Source: Caulobacter sp. Root655 (GTDB lineage: Bacteria > Pseudomonadota > Alphaproteobacteria > Caulobacterales > Caulobacteraceae). Taken from it: a DNA stretch of 64,000 nucleotides. The stretch spans positions 222,970 to 286,969 of the forward strand of contig NZ_LMHC01000024.1 of the NCBI RefSeq assembly GCF_001427665.1, in the 5' to 3' direction. The position numbers were made by a program, and so were the translations under genes. The stretch's first letter is position 1. Each line of letters starts with the position of its first letter. Below are positions 35,430-43,353 of the stretch, in pieces. The notes beneath the pieces were generated by a model. That model saw only the letters and a program-made list of their open reading frames with translations. It ran no database searches and was not told where the DNA came from.

Positions 35430-36905
35430 ATGCAGCCTCGCAAAATCAAACTGATCAACTACCTGGCCTACGGGTCCAACGACCTGTTCGGCGCCGGGGC
35501 GATGGCCATCATCAGCGGCTGGATCCTCTATTTCTACACCACCTTCTGTGGTCTTTCGGCGGTGCAGGCGACGGCGATCTTCGCCATCGCCCGCCTGCTG
35601 GACGCGGTGTTCAGCCCGCTGGTCGGCCACCTGTCGGACCATTTCTACACTACCAAGTTGGGGCGAAAATTCGGGCGGCGGCGGTTCTTCGTGCTGGCCG
35701 CCATCCCCTTGCTGCCCAGCTTCGCGATCATGTGGATCAGCGGCCAGACCTTCTGGTTCTACCTGGTCACCTACGTCCTGTTCGAGCTGGTCTACGCCTT
35801 CGAGCTGATCCCCTACGAGACCCTCGCGGCCGAGATGTCCAAGGACTACAAGGTCAAGGCCAAGTTCGCCGGTTGCCGCATCCTGTTCGCCCAGACCTCG
35901 GCGATCATGGCCGGCTTCCTGCCAGCCGCGATCATCAACCACCTGGGCAAGGACTCGGCGGACACCTTCCTCTATCTGGGGATCGGCGCGGCGATCACCT
36001 TCATGGTCACGGCGGGTTTCGTCTATCTGTTCACCTGGGAGCGGCCGCCCGGCGAGACCGGCATCGCGGCGCGCGAGGGCAAGCTGTCGCTGTGGGACAG
36101 CTTCAAGGCGCTCTACGCCAACCTGTTCTCGACCCTGCGCATCCGGGCCTTCCGCCAGCACCTGGGCATGTATCTGGGCGGCTATATCAGCCAGGACATC
36201 TTCAACGGCGTGTTCGTGTTCTTCGTGGTCTTCGCCCTGGGCGCCACCACCGCCGACGCCGGCAATTTCATGGGCTTCATGGCCTTCGCCCAGCTGGCGG
36301 CGGTGGCCGGGTTCATCTGGCTGATCCTGCGCATCCACCCCGCCCCGTCCTACCGGCTGGCGGTGAGTTTCTACGCTCTGGCCGTGCTGGGTTTCCTGGC
36401 CATCTACCTGATCTCGCCGACCGACCTTCTGGCCTGGATGATGGCGCCCGTGCTGCTGGCCGGCCTGGGTCGCGGCGGCCTCAACTACATTCCTTGGAAC
36501 ATCTACAACTACATGGCCGACGTCGACGAGATCGTCACTGGCAAGCGCCGCGAGGGCGCCTTCGCCGGAGTCATGACCTTCGTGCGCAAGACCATGCAGG
36601 CGGCCGCCATCGCCATGGTGGGCCTGATCCTCGAGGCCGGCGGCTTCGTCTCCAAGGCCAAGACCCAGAGCCCCGAGGCCATCGCCACCATCCTGACCGT
36701 CCTGGTGGCCGGCACCTTGGCCCTGCTGGTCTTCGGTTTCGTGGTCTCGCTGCGCTTCCGGCTGAACCACCGGACCCATCAGATCCTGATGGAGGAGATC
36801 GAGCGCTTTCGCGCCGAGGACCAGGCGTCACCCACGCCGGAGCACCGCGCCGTGGTCGAGGACCTCACGGGCTGGCGCTACGAGCGGCTCTGGGGACGAG
36901 GCTGA
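35430..36905 (+). CDS. GPH-family (MFS) oligosaccharide:cation symporter
   Basis: 491 residues with about 12 hydrophobic segments. The N-terminus INYLAYGSNDLFGAGAMAIISGWILYFYT-type helix, the loop LVGHLSDHF, the basic loop LGRKFGRRRFF and GLGRGGLNYIPWNIYNY fit glycoside-pentoside-hexuronide:cation symporters. As the last gene of the rhamnose/GH105 operon it most likely carries unsaturated rhamnogalacturonyl disaccharides or oligogalacturonates across the inner membrane; the substrate is inferred. It ends 12 bases before the convergent GH115 gene. Confidence 0.9.
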   Translation: MQPRKIKLINYLAYGSNDLFGAGAMAIISGWILYFYTTFCGLSAVQATAIFAIARLLDAVFSPLVGHLSDHFYTTKLGRKFGRRRFFVLAAIPLLPSFAIMWISGQTFWFYLVTYVLFELVYAFELIPYETLAAEMSKDYKVKAKFAGCRILFAQTSAIMAGFLPAAIINHLGKDSADTFLYLGIGAAITFMVTAGFVYLFTWERPPGETGIAAREGKLSLWDSFKALYANLFSTLRIRAFRQHLGMYLGGYISQDIFNGVFVFFVVFALGATTADAGNFMGFMAFAQLAAVAGFIWLILRIHPAPSYRLAVSFYALAVLGFLAIYLISPTDLLAWMMAPVLLAGLGRGGLNYIPWNIYNYMADVDEIVTGKRREGAFAGVMTFVRKTMQAAAIAMVGLILEAGGFVSKAKTQSPEAIATILTVLVAGTLALLVFGFVVSLRFRLNHRTHQILMEEIERFRAEDQASPTPEHRAVVEDLTGWRYERLWGRG

Positions 36906-36917
36906 CGACGCCGTCGA

Positions 36918-39452
36918 TCAGTGGGGAGGGGTGGCGGCGACCGGCAAAAGGCGGAGATGGTCGATCGCCAGGTCGGTCCCGCGGGCGACGATGACCAGGT
37001 CATGGATACCGGGCGTCATCGCGTCGGCCACTTCCACGCGCAGCAGGTTGTCGAGCACGCCCTGGGCCCAGGCGGGGCTTCCCGTCTCGCGGGCGATGTC
37101 GAAGGCCTTGGGAGGAGCACCGTCGATCGAGACCTCCAGACGCAGGGCGCCGTCGCCGTTCCTCCCATAGAGCGGAAGCAGGCCCAGCTCCAATCGCCTC
37201 TCGCCCGCGTCGGCGACCTTGAACCGATAGGTGAGGCGCGCGCCCTCCCCTTGAGCGAACATCGCGCCGCCGCCCCTACCCAGACCTTCGACAAGGCGCC
37301 AGCCCTGGTTGGCGGTAAAGGCCTCGGCTTCGACGATATCGTCACTCGGTGGTGGCGGCTTCGTCGGAGCCACTGGCGAAGCCGCACCGGCCGGACCCAG
37401 AAGGCCCGCCACCGGCAGGCTCAGGCGACTGGCCCTGAAGCCCGGCCATTGATTGTCGGCCGGCTCCTCGGCCATCAGGTGACGCCATTTGCCGCCAGCC
37501 ACGTCGTTGTTGAACCGTGCGGTGAGCGCCTTGATCTCTTCATCGGCCGCCACCGCCATCTTGGCGAAGTCCCGAGCGGATTCCGGTTTTGAGTCGATCA
37601 GCGCGGCGTAGCGCTCGGCGCCGAAGAACCGGCGGTTCGCCGCCGCCGCCGCGCGCACCGGGTAGTCGACCAGTTCGAAAAAGGCGTCCGACAGGTCGGT
37701 GGGCATCGATGCGCCGACTTGGCCCGTCGCGTCGACCAAGATGTTGAAGCGGCGCAGGCGCTCGGCCGTTTCGGTGGCCGACAACCGACTGGCGCGCGGC
37801 TTCCGGCCGGGCAACCACCATTGCAGATGTTCGGGCCGGCGCTCGAAATTGAGCCGGTAGTGTTCGTCCAGCACCGCGCCGACGCCGGCGCCGCGCTCCT
37901 GGCCGAAGGTGCGCCCCGCCCAATCGTCGAGATAGGCGCGCTGGCTCCGTCCGCGCCATCGATCGATGTCCCAGGCCATTTCCATGAACAGGCTGATGTC
38001 GATCTCGGCGGGCTTGATGTCCCCGACATTGGCGATCCAGAGCCTCCGGGCGCCCAGGTCGTAGGCGCGCGTCATCTCCTCCTGGACCAGGGCCGGCGGC
38101 GTCGTGCTCAGCCAGAGATACGAGAGCGGCGCGCCCAGATAGGACAGGTGATAATAGACCCCGGTCCCGCCCGAACGCGCCCGCTCGGCGTCGTTCGGGA
38201 ACTGGCGGATGTAGCCGAAATTGTCGTCGGGCCAGACGATGGTCACGTCGTCGGGGACTTTCAGCCCGCCCCGATAGAGATCGAGCACCTCCTTGTAGGG
38301 CGTGAAGACCTGCGGAACGCGCTTGAGATCGGGATTGACGTTGTCGCGCAGCAGGGCCCGCTGGTCCGCGATGATCCGGTCCAACAGCGCCACCTTGCCC
38401 GCAGGGGTCTCCGCGCCGACGATCCCGGAATCGTGGATGCCGCGCATCCCCAGCGTCCACAGGTTCCCGTAGCGCGCGTTGCTCCGCACCCTTTCTTCCC
38501 AATAGGCCCGCACCCCGTCGGGATTGGCGGCGTAGTTGAACCTGGCCGGGTCCTGCTTCCACTCGCCGACATTGTTGCGCTGCATCGGCTCGGCGTGGGA
38601 CGAGCCCATGACGATCGCGTATTCGTCGGCCAGGCGGGCGTTTTCGGGATCGCTGTTGAACGGCGCGCTGACCTTGTGCATGGCCGGCCACAAGGTATTG
38701 GCCTTCAGGCGTAGCAGCAGGCGGAAGACTTGGGCGTAGGTCTTGGGACCGATATTGCCCTTGCCCGGCTCGAAGGTCTGCGCCGCCCACGGGGTCAGGC
38801 CCCAGTCCTCATCGTTGATAAAGAGCCCGCGATAGCGGACGGACGGCGGACCGAACCTGCGGGTTTCGGGCGCGACCACGAGGGCGTCCCGACGCCGCGG
38901 CTTGACGTCGGCCCACCAGGTCCAGGGCGAAACCCCCATGGCCTCGCTCAGCTCATAGGCCCCGAAGGCCGCGCCCCGGCGATCGCTGCCGACGATGACC
39001 AGCGCCCGCTCGATCCCGGGAAGCGGGCGCTCGACCGTGGCGATCAGGAAACTCTCCCAGGCGCCGCTCAGGCGGCCAACGTCGAGCTTCCTCGCGGCGA
39101 CCATCCTGTCGATGAGCCGGTTTTTCCCCAGCGTACCGATGACGACCAGGGTCTTGCCGACCGGCTCCGCCGCGGCCTCCACCGAAGGCCTGACTCCGGT
39201 GACGGCGGCGATATCGGCCGAAAGATCGGTCGCCGCATGGGCGACGACCGGCGCGTCGGCGGGGTCGCTGACGATCGCGGCCGCATGGCCGTCGACCACC
39301 AGAGGAAACCCGCCGACGACAGACGCGGAAACCAGCGGCCTTGGACCATCCCTTTCCGACGCCGCGACGGCCGGCCCGCAAAGGACGGCGGCGAGCACGG
39401 CGAAGACCAAGCCGAACGTCCGCGCCAGCATGGCCAACTTCTTCCGGTCCAT
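36918..39452 (-). CDS. Alpha-glucuronidase (GH115)
   Basis: 844 residues with a signal peptide (FGLVFAVLAAVLCGPAVA). Family hallmarks: FINDEDWGLTPWAAQTFEP near 220, GNIGPKTYAQVFRLLLRLKANTLWPAMH, GSSHAEPMQRNNVGEW, IVWPDDNFGYIR, and YYHLSYLGAPLSYLWLSTTPP. GH115 enzymes remove (4-O-methyl)-glucuronic acid from xylan or arabinogalactan. The C-terminal 130 residues are a beta-sandwich. It starts 9 bases after the TonB receptor on the same strand, so the two form a unit, convergent with the rhamnose operon. Glucuronate caps of type II arabinogalactan on RG-I would fit; substrate not proven. Confidence 0.93.
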   Translation of the reverse strand: MDRKKLAMLARTFGLVFAVLAAVLCGPAVAASERDGPRPLVSASVVGGFPLVVDGHAAAIVSDPADAPVVAHAATDLSADIAAVTGVRPSVEAAAEPVGKTLVVIGTLGKNRLIDRMVAARKLDVGRLSGAWESFLIATVERPLPGIERALVIVGSDRRGAAFGAYELSEAMGVSPWTWWADVKPRRRDALVVAPETRRFGPPSVRYRGLFINDEDWGLTPWAAQTFEPGKGNIGPKTYAQVFRLLLRLKANTLWPAMHKVSAPFNSDPENARLADEYAIVMGSSHAEPMQRNNVGEWKQDPARFNYAANPDGVRAYWEERVRSNARYGNLWTLGMRGIHDSGIVGAETPAGKVALLDRIIADQRALLRDNVNPDLKRVPQVFTPYKEVLDLYRGGLKVPDDVTIVWPDDNFGYIRQFPNDAERARSGGTGVYYHLSYLGAPLSYLWLSTTPPALVQEEMTRAYDLGARRLWIANVGDIKPAEIDISLFMEMAWDIDRWRGRSQRAYLDDWAGRTFGQERGAGVGAVLDEHYRLNFERRPEHLQWWLPGRKPRASRLSATETAERLRRFNILVDATGQVGASMPTDLSDAFFELVDYPVRAAAAANRRFFGAERYAALIDSKPESARDFAKMAVAADEEIKALTARFNNDVAGGKWRHLMAEEPADNQWPGFRASRLSLPVAGLLGPAGAASPVAPTKPPPPSDDIVEAEAFTANQGWRLVEGLGRGGGAMFAQGEGARLTYRFKVADAGERRLELGLLPLYGRNGDGALRLEVSIDGAPPKAFDIARETGSPAWAQGVLDNLLRVEVADAMTPGIHDLVIVARGTDLAIDHLRLLPVAATPPH

Positions 39453-39461
39453 TCGGCGTTT

Positions 39462-42368
39462 CTAGAACTTGTACTGCAGTCCCAGGTTAAATTGCCTGCC
39501 GGTGTGGGTGTAGACGAAGGTGCTGTCTCGCGTGGAGTCGATGAACTGTCGATTGAAGCGGTCAAAGATGTTGAGACCCTCCAGAGACAGCTTGAAATGA
39601 TCGTTGATCTGGTAGGAGGCCGCCATGTCGAAGGTCAGGTTGGCGTCATAGCCTTCCAGGTCCTGATAGGGATTGTTGGCCGGCAGGGCGACGATCGATT
39701 TGTCCCTGTACGAGGCCGAGACACGAGCGCTGAATCTGTCATCCTCATAGTAAAGCGTGGCGTTGTAGGCGTTCTTCGACAAGCCCACCAAGTCGTTTGT
39801 GGTGACCGCGCCAGAGGCCAGGAAGTAGTCGATCTGGGAGTCGACATAGGTGTAGTTGATCAGCGCGCCGGTATGACGCAGGAGGCCAGGCAGGAAGGTG
39901 AACGCCTGCTGGTAGTTGATCTCCAAGCCCTTCAGCGGCCCACCGGGCGTGTTCACCGGTCGAGTGACGGTGAAGAGCGTGTTGTCCGGATCGAGCTGCG
40001 ATGTGCCCAGCAAGGCCAGGGGCAGGCCAGTTTGCCGGAAGCTCATCTGCTGGGACTGGTTTTGGACGTAGGTGGCGATGTCCTTGTAGAAGACCCCGAC
40101 TCCCAGGATGCCACCTGGCGCGAAGTACCATTCGGCGCCGAGGTCGACCGTCGTGGCGCGGATCGGATCCAGGTCGGGGTTACCCGAGGTGATCGAGGGC
40201 GTGCCGTTCAGGTTCAGGCTGCCGCCTGGCGTGAGGAAGCCCAGGTCCGGCCTGGCGACGACCTTGGCCCACGAGAAGCGCAGCATCAGGTCGTCGGTCA
40301 TGTCGACCGCGAAGTTCACCGACGGGAGAACGTCGTGATACTTGTTGTCGGCGGTGACCCCCACGCCGCCGATCTGGTTGCCACGCGACTCCAGCTCGGT
40401 CTGGGCGAAACGGAAACCGACGTCGCCGCGCACCGGCAGACCGCCGATCTCGGTCTTGAGATCGGCCTGGAAATAGGCCGAGGCGACCTTCTCGTCGACG
40501 CGCCGGATGCCGCCGTTGTTGGGGATCAGGGCGTACATCCCCGTCTCGCTGTAGAGGTTCTGGCTGGCGACGAACTTGTCGTAGTCGATGGTCGCCCAAC
40601 TGGTCGGGAAGACGCCGCTGTCGATGCCGTGACCGCCGAACCCGGACACCGTCTTGGTGACCGCCTGCAGGTCGGCGGTGCTCAGGGTCGGGACCAGGAA
40701 GTTGTTCGCGCGCTGCTTGGCCGAGGTGTCGAACGAGAACTCGTCATAGTGCGCGCCGACCTTGAGGGTCAGAGCCTCATCAAAGGCCCAGGCCAGGTTC
40801 AGCTCGCCGGTGCGGTAAATGTTGGTGGTGAAGGTCTGCTGCAGCCGCACCTCGGCGTTCGGCGCGCCGAAGCTGTAGAGGCTGGCGTCGGCGACGTTGA
40901 AGTCGTGGGTGATGGTCGGCTGGTCGCGGTTCTTGCGGAAGTCGATGGTCATGCCGGCGTTGGGACGCTGGAACATGATCGTCGTGGTCATCGGCTGATC
41001 GTAGTCCGATTTCGAGTAACCGATCAGCCCGCTCACCTTCAGTCGGTCGGTCAGCTCGTGGGTTCCGGCCAGGGTGTATTGCTGGAAGACGTTCTGGAAC
41101 TCGTCGTGCTGGGTGTCGGACCGCACGTCGACGCCGCCAAAGCGCGCGTAGTCGACGTCGTAGACCGTCAGGCCCTTGTTGATGTCCGTCTGGCTGGTCC
41201 CGGCATTCCGCAGGACCAGTTCGCGCACGGCCGTCTGCGGCTTGCCGTTCTGGCTGATCGCGCGCGCGAACGAAAAGCCCTCCAGCCAGTTTTCCTCGCG
41301 CTTGACGTTGTAGTTCGAATAGAGCGCGTCGAAGCTCAGCGAGGTCCGCGAACTCGGCTTCCATTGCAGGGCCAAGGTCGCGCCCGTGCGCTCCTGCTCA
41401 TGATGGAAACGGCCGTAGCGGGGCAGGCGCGGGAAGAACACGGTCGAGCGGTTGGCCTGGTCGTAGACGGTGTCGTTGGCCGCCGGTCGCGCCACGCCCG
41501 TGGCGCAGTTGAGGGCGTCCGTGCCGTTGGCGGGATTGGTGGCGGGGTTCTGCGAAGCACGGCCCACGGGCGTGCAGAAACCGCCGTCGATCGTGGCTGG
41601 ATTCCAGCCCCCCGAGCCCCACTGGTCCTCGAGGAACTCGCGCTTGCTGTAGGCCAACGAGGCCTGAGCCCCGAACTCGCCCCAGGCGGTGTTCCAGTTG
41701 TTGCCGATCACCGCGCTGAACTTGGGGTCGGAGTGCTTGGACAGGTCATTATATCCGGCCGAGGCGCCGAGCACCAAGGTCAGGCCCTTGTGGTCCAGCG
41801 GCTTGGCGGTCTCCAGGTCGACGGTCGCGCCCAGCGAGCCCTCGATGACCTCGGCCTGGGCGGTCTTGCGCACCGTGATGCCGCTGAACAGCTCCGAGGC
41901 GAAGGTGTTGAAATCGAATCCCCGGCCCAGATTGGCGCCTCGGTCGCTGGTGGTGGCGCCGCTGGTCGCCTGAGCCTCCATGCCGTTGATCCGCACACGG
42001 GTGAAGGTCGGCGGCAACCCGCGGACGGTGATGGTCCGCCCCTCTCCCGCCACCCGGGTGATCGACACGCCCGGCACTCGTTGGATCGACTCGGCGAGGT
42101 TGGCGTCGGGGAAGTCGGCGATATCCTCGGCCTTGATGGCGTCAACGACGCCCGACGACTGACGCTTGATGTTGAGGGCGCTTCTCAGGCTTTCGCGAAA
42201 GCCCGTGACCACCACTTCCTCGACGGCCGTCGCTTCCGCGTCGCCCGATTGCACTGCGGACGAGGCGCCGGCGGATTGTGCATTGGCGGCGGTCGCTACA
42301 AATGGGCCCGCCCAGGCAAGGGCCAAGAGCGAGCAGCCCGTGGTGAGACCACGCATGGATGATGACAT
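39462..42368 (-). CDS. TonB-dependent receptor 2
   Basis: 968 residues from ATG 42368, with GGAGGGAGGG directly upstream; longer frames exist but lack a ribosome site. Signal peptide ends near ANAQS. The TonB-box region EEVVVTGFRESLRSAL, plug segments FPDANLAESIQRVPGV and ITVRGLPPTFTRVRING, and the final LGLQYKF define a TonB-Xanth-Caul receptor. It lies upstream of GH115 and has a good operator copy at 42465, suggesting RG-I or arabinogalactan fragments as cargo. It is clearly distinct in sequence from the receptor at 10564. Confidence 0.9.
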   Translation of the reverse strand: MSSSMRGLTTGCSLLALAWAGPFVATAANAQSAGASSAVQSGDAEATAVEEVVVTGFRESLRSALNIKRQSSGVVDAIKAEDIADFPDANLAESIQRVPGVSITRVAGEGRTITVRGLPPTFTRVRINGMEAQATSGATTSDRGANLGRGFDFNTFASELFSGITVRKTAQAEVIEGSLGATVDLETAKPLDHKGLTLVLGASAGYNDLSKHSDPKFSAVIGNNWNTAWGEFGAQASLAYSKREFLEDQWGSGGWNPATIDGGFCTPVGRASQNPATNPANGTDALNCATGVARPAANDTVYDQANRSTVFFPRLPRYGRFHHEQERTGATLALQWKPSSRTSLSFDALYSNYNVKREENWLEGFSFARAISQNGKPQTAVRELVLRNAGTSQTDINKGLTVYDVDYARFGGVDVRSDTQHDEFQNVFQQYTLAGTHELTDRLKVSGLIGYSKSDYDQPMTTTIMFQRPNAGMTIDFRKNRDQPTITHDFNVADASLYSFGAPNAEVRLQQTFTTNIYRTGELNLAWAFDEALTLKVGAHYDEFSFDTSAKQRANNFLVPTLSTADLQAVTKTVSGFGGHGIDSGVFPTSWATIDYDKFVASQNLYSETGMYALIPNNGGIRRVDEKVASAYFQADLKTEIGGLPVRGDVGFRFAQTELESRGNQIGGVGVTADNKYHDVLPSVNFAVDMTDDLMLRFSWAKVVARPDLGFLTPGGSLNLNGTPSITSGNPDLDPIRATTVDLGAEWYFAPGGILGVGVFYKDIATYVQNQSQQMSFRQTGLPLALLGTSQLDPDNTLFTVTRPVNTPGGPLKGLEINYQQAFTFLPGLLRHTGALINYTYVDSQIDYFLASGAVTTNDLVGLSKNAYNATLYYEDDRFSARVSASYRDKSIVALPANNPYQDLEGYDANLTFDMAASYQINDHFKLSLEGLNIFDRFNRQFIDSTRDSTFVYTHTGRQFNLGLQYKF

Positions 42369-42464
42369 AAATCCCTCCCTCCAGGGCGCGCGTTGATGCG
42401 CGCCTACATTTCCACCCAAGGCGCCGGCTGATCCGGTCTGTGCATTGTGCGAGGCCGCCTGAAA

Positions 42465-42499
42465 TCCCACATTATGGGAGACAGTCTCATAATTGATCA
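42465..42499. promoter_or_regulatory. IclR-type operator upstream of TonB receptor 2
   Basis: TCCCACATTATGGGA (42465-42479) is a perfect inverted repeat with 5-base arms and a 5-base spacer. A half-site TCTCA at 42485-42489 lies where the next site would begin at 20-bp spacing. It is about 100 bases upstream of the receptor start. Confidence 0.5.
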
Positions 42500-42573
42500 C
42501 AGTATGTAGGACAAATGGCAAACGCAAGCCCTGAGGCCGCGAGCCCTCGCCACGGGCGAAGCCACGACATGAA

Positions 42574-43025
42574 CATGGATTTGCAATGCCGCCAGACCGC
42601 CACAGACGACAAGCGACAGGCCTTCCAGGAGATGATCGAAGCAGCGACATCGAAGCACCGCTCTTCGACGTCATCCAGGCCCACTCACTCTCGCGGCTGT
42701 TCCGCGACCAGTTCCTGTTCAGTTCTACGTCAGGAAGCTAGCCAAGAACGGCGTCGAGGTAGTCTCCATCACTCAGAAGCTGGGTGACGATCCGATGAAC
42801 CAGATAATGCGCAAGATCATGACGCTCTTCGACGAGCACCAGTCCAAGGAGAACGGCAAGCACACCCTGCGGGCCATGAAGGAGAACGCCCGCCAGGGCT
42901 TTGGAATGGCTCCAGACCCCCGATCGGCTATCGAGTCATCATCGCCGACCATCACACCCCGGCCGAGCCGTCCGCCTACGCGGCCCGCGACGAGTTGATC
43001 CGCCGAACTCGCGGCCAAGCGCCCG
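42574..43025 (+). pseudogene. Serine site-specific recombinase relic
   Basis: Joined across frames, the translation reads as the large serine recombinase core: TDDKRQAFQEMIEAATS, then FDVIQAHSLSRLFRDQF, then YVRKLAKNGVEVVSITQKLG, DDPMNQIMRKIMTLFDEHQS, KENGKHTLRAMKENARQG, and WNGSRPPIGYRVI. At least three frameshifts separate these pieces; one is a lost T at the GF/WNG junction near 42900. The N-terminal part with the catalytic serine is missing, as is most of the C-terminal DNA-binding region. It is therefore dead. It sits just outside the left 98-bp repeat and hints at how the following segment arrived. Confidence 0.85.
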
Positions 43026-43110
43026 CTAGGCGCGCCAGCGCAGTTGCGCCCCTATCGGTTGGAAGAAGCGCGAGACGCCCCGGAAGGAGACGGTGAGGCG
43101 ACCAAGGACC

Positions 43111-43208
43111 TAGGCTTTGCGAACCATGTCGCGTCCGCCGGTCCTTTCGAGCTTGGCGAGCAACCGATTGTAGGTCGATTGTCGTATAGGCCTGCCATCG
43201 CGCAGAGA
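43111..43208 (-). repeat. 98-bp exact repeat, left copy
   Basis: Identical in every base to 53190-53287, same orientation. On the minus strand one frame reads LRDGRPIRQSTYNRLLAKL followed by ERTGGRDMVRKA, which looks like a piece of a protein gene I do not recognise. Here a stop codon follows directly at the repeat edge. The 145 bases from here to the GH3 stop hold no gene I can support. Confidence 0.9.
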
Positions 43209-43353
43209 CAGACCTTGGTCACCGCCGGCAGCGCACTGCGAATGACCAGGACTTTCTCTTGATCGACGAGCACCATGTTCATGCGTACGGCTTCCAATGA
43301 TGCGCCAGCAGGCGCGTGCCGGCGGCGACCAGCGCCGCCGCCAGCGGGAAAAG

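Noticed and set aside
38730-42362. 1210-codon plus-strand frame across GH115 and TonB receptor 2
   Set aside because: It crosses two well-supported minus-strand genes and has no motif or ribosome site.
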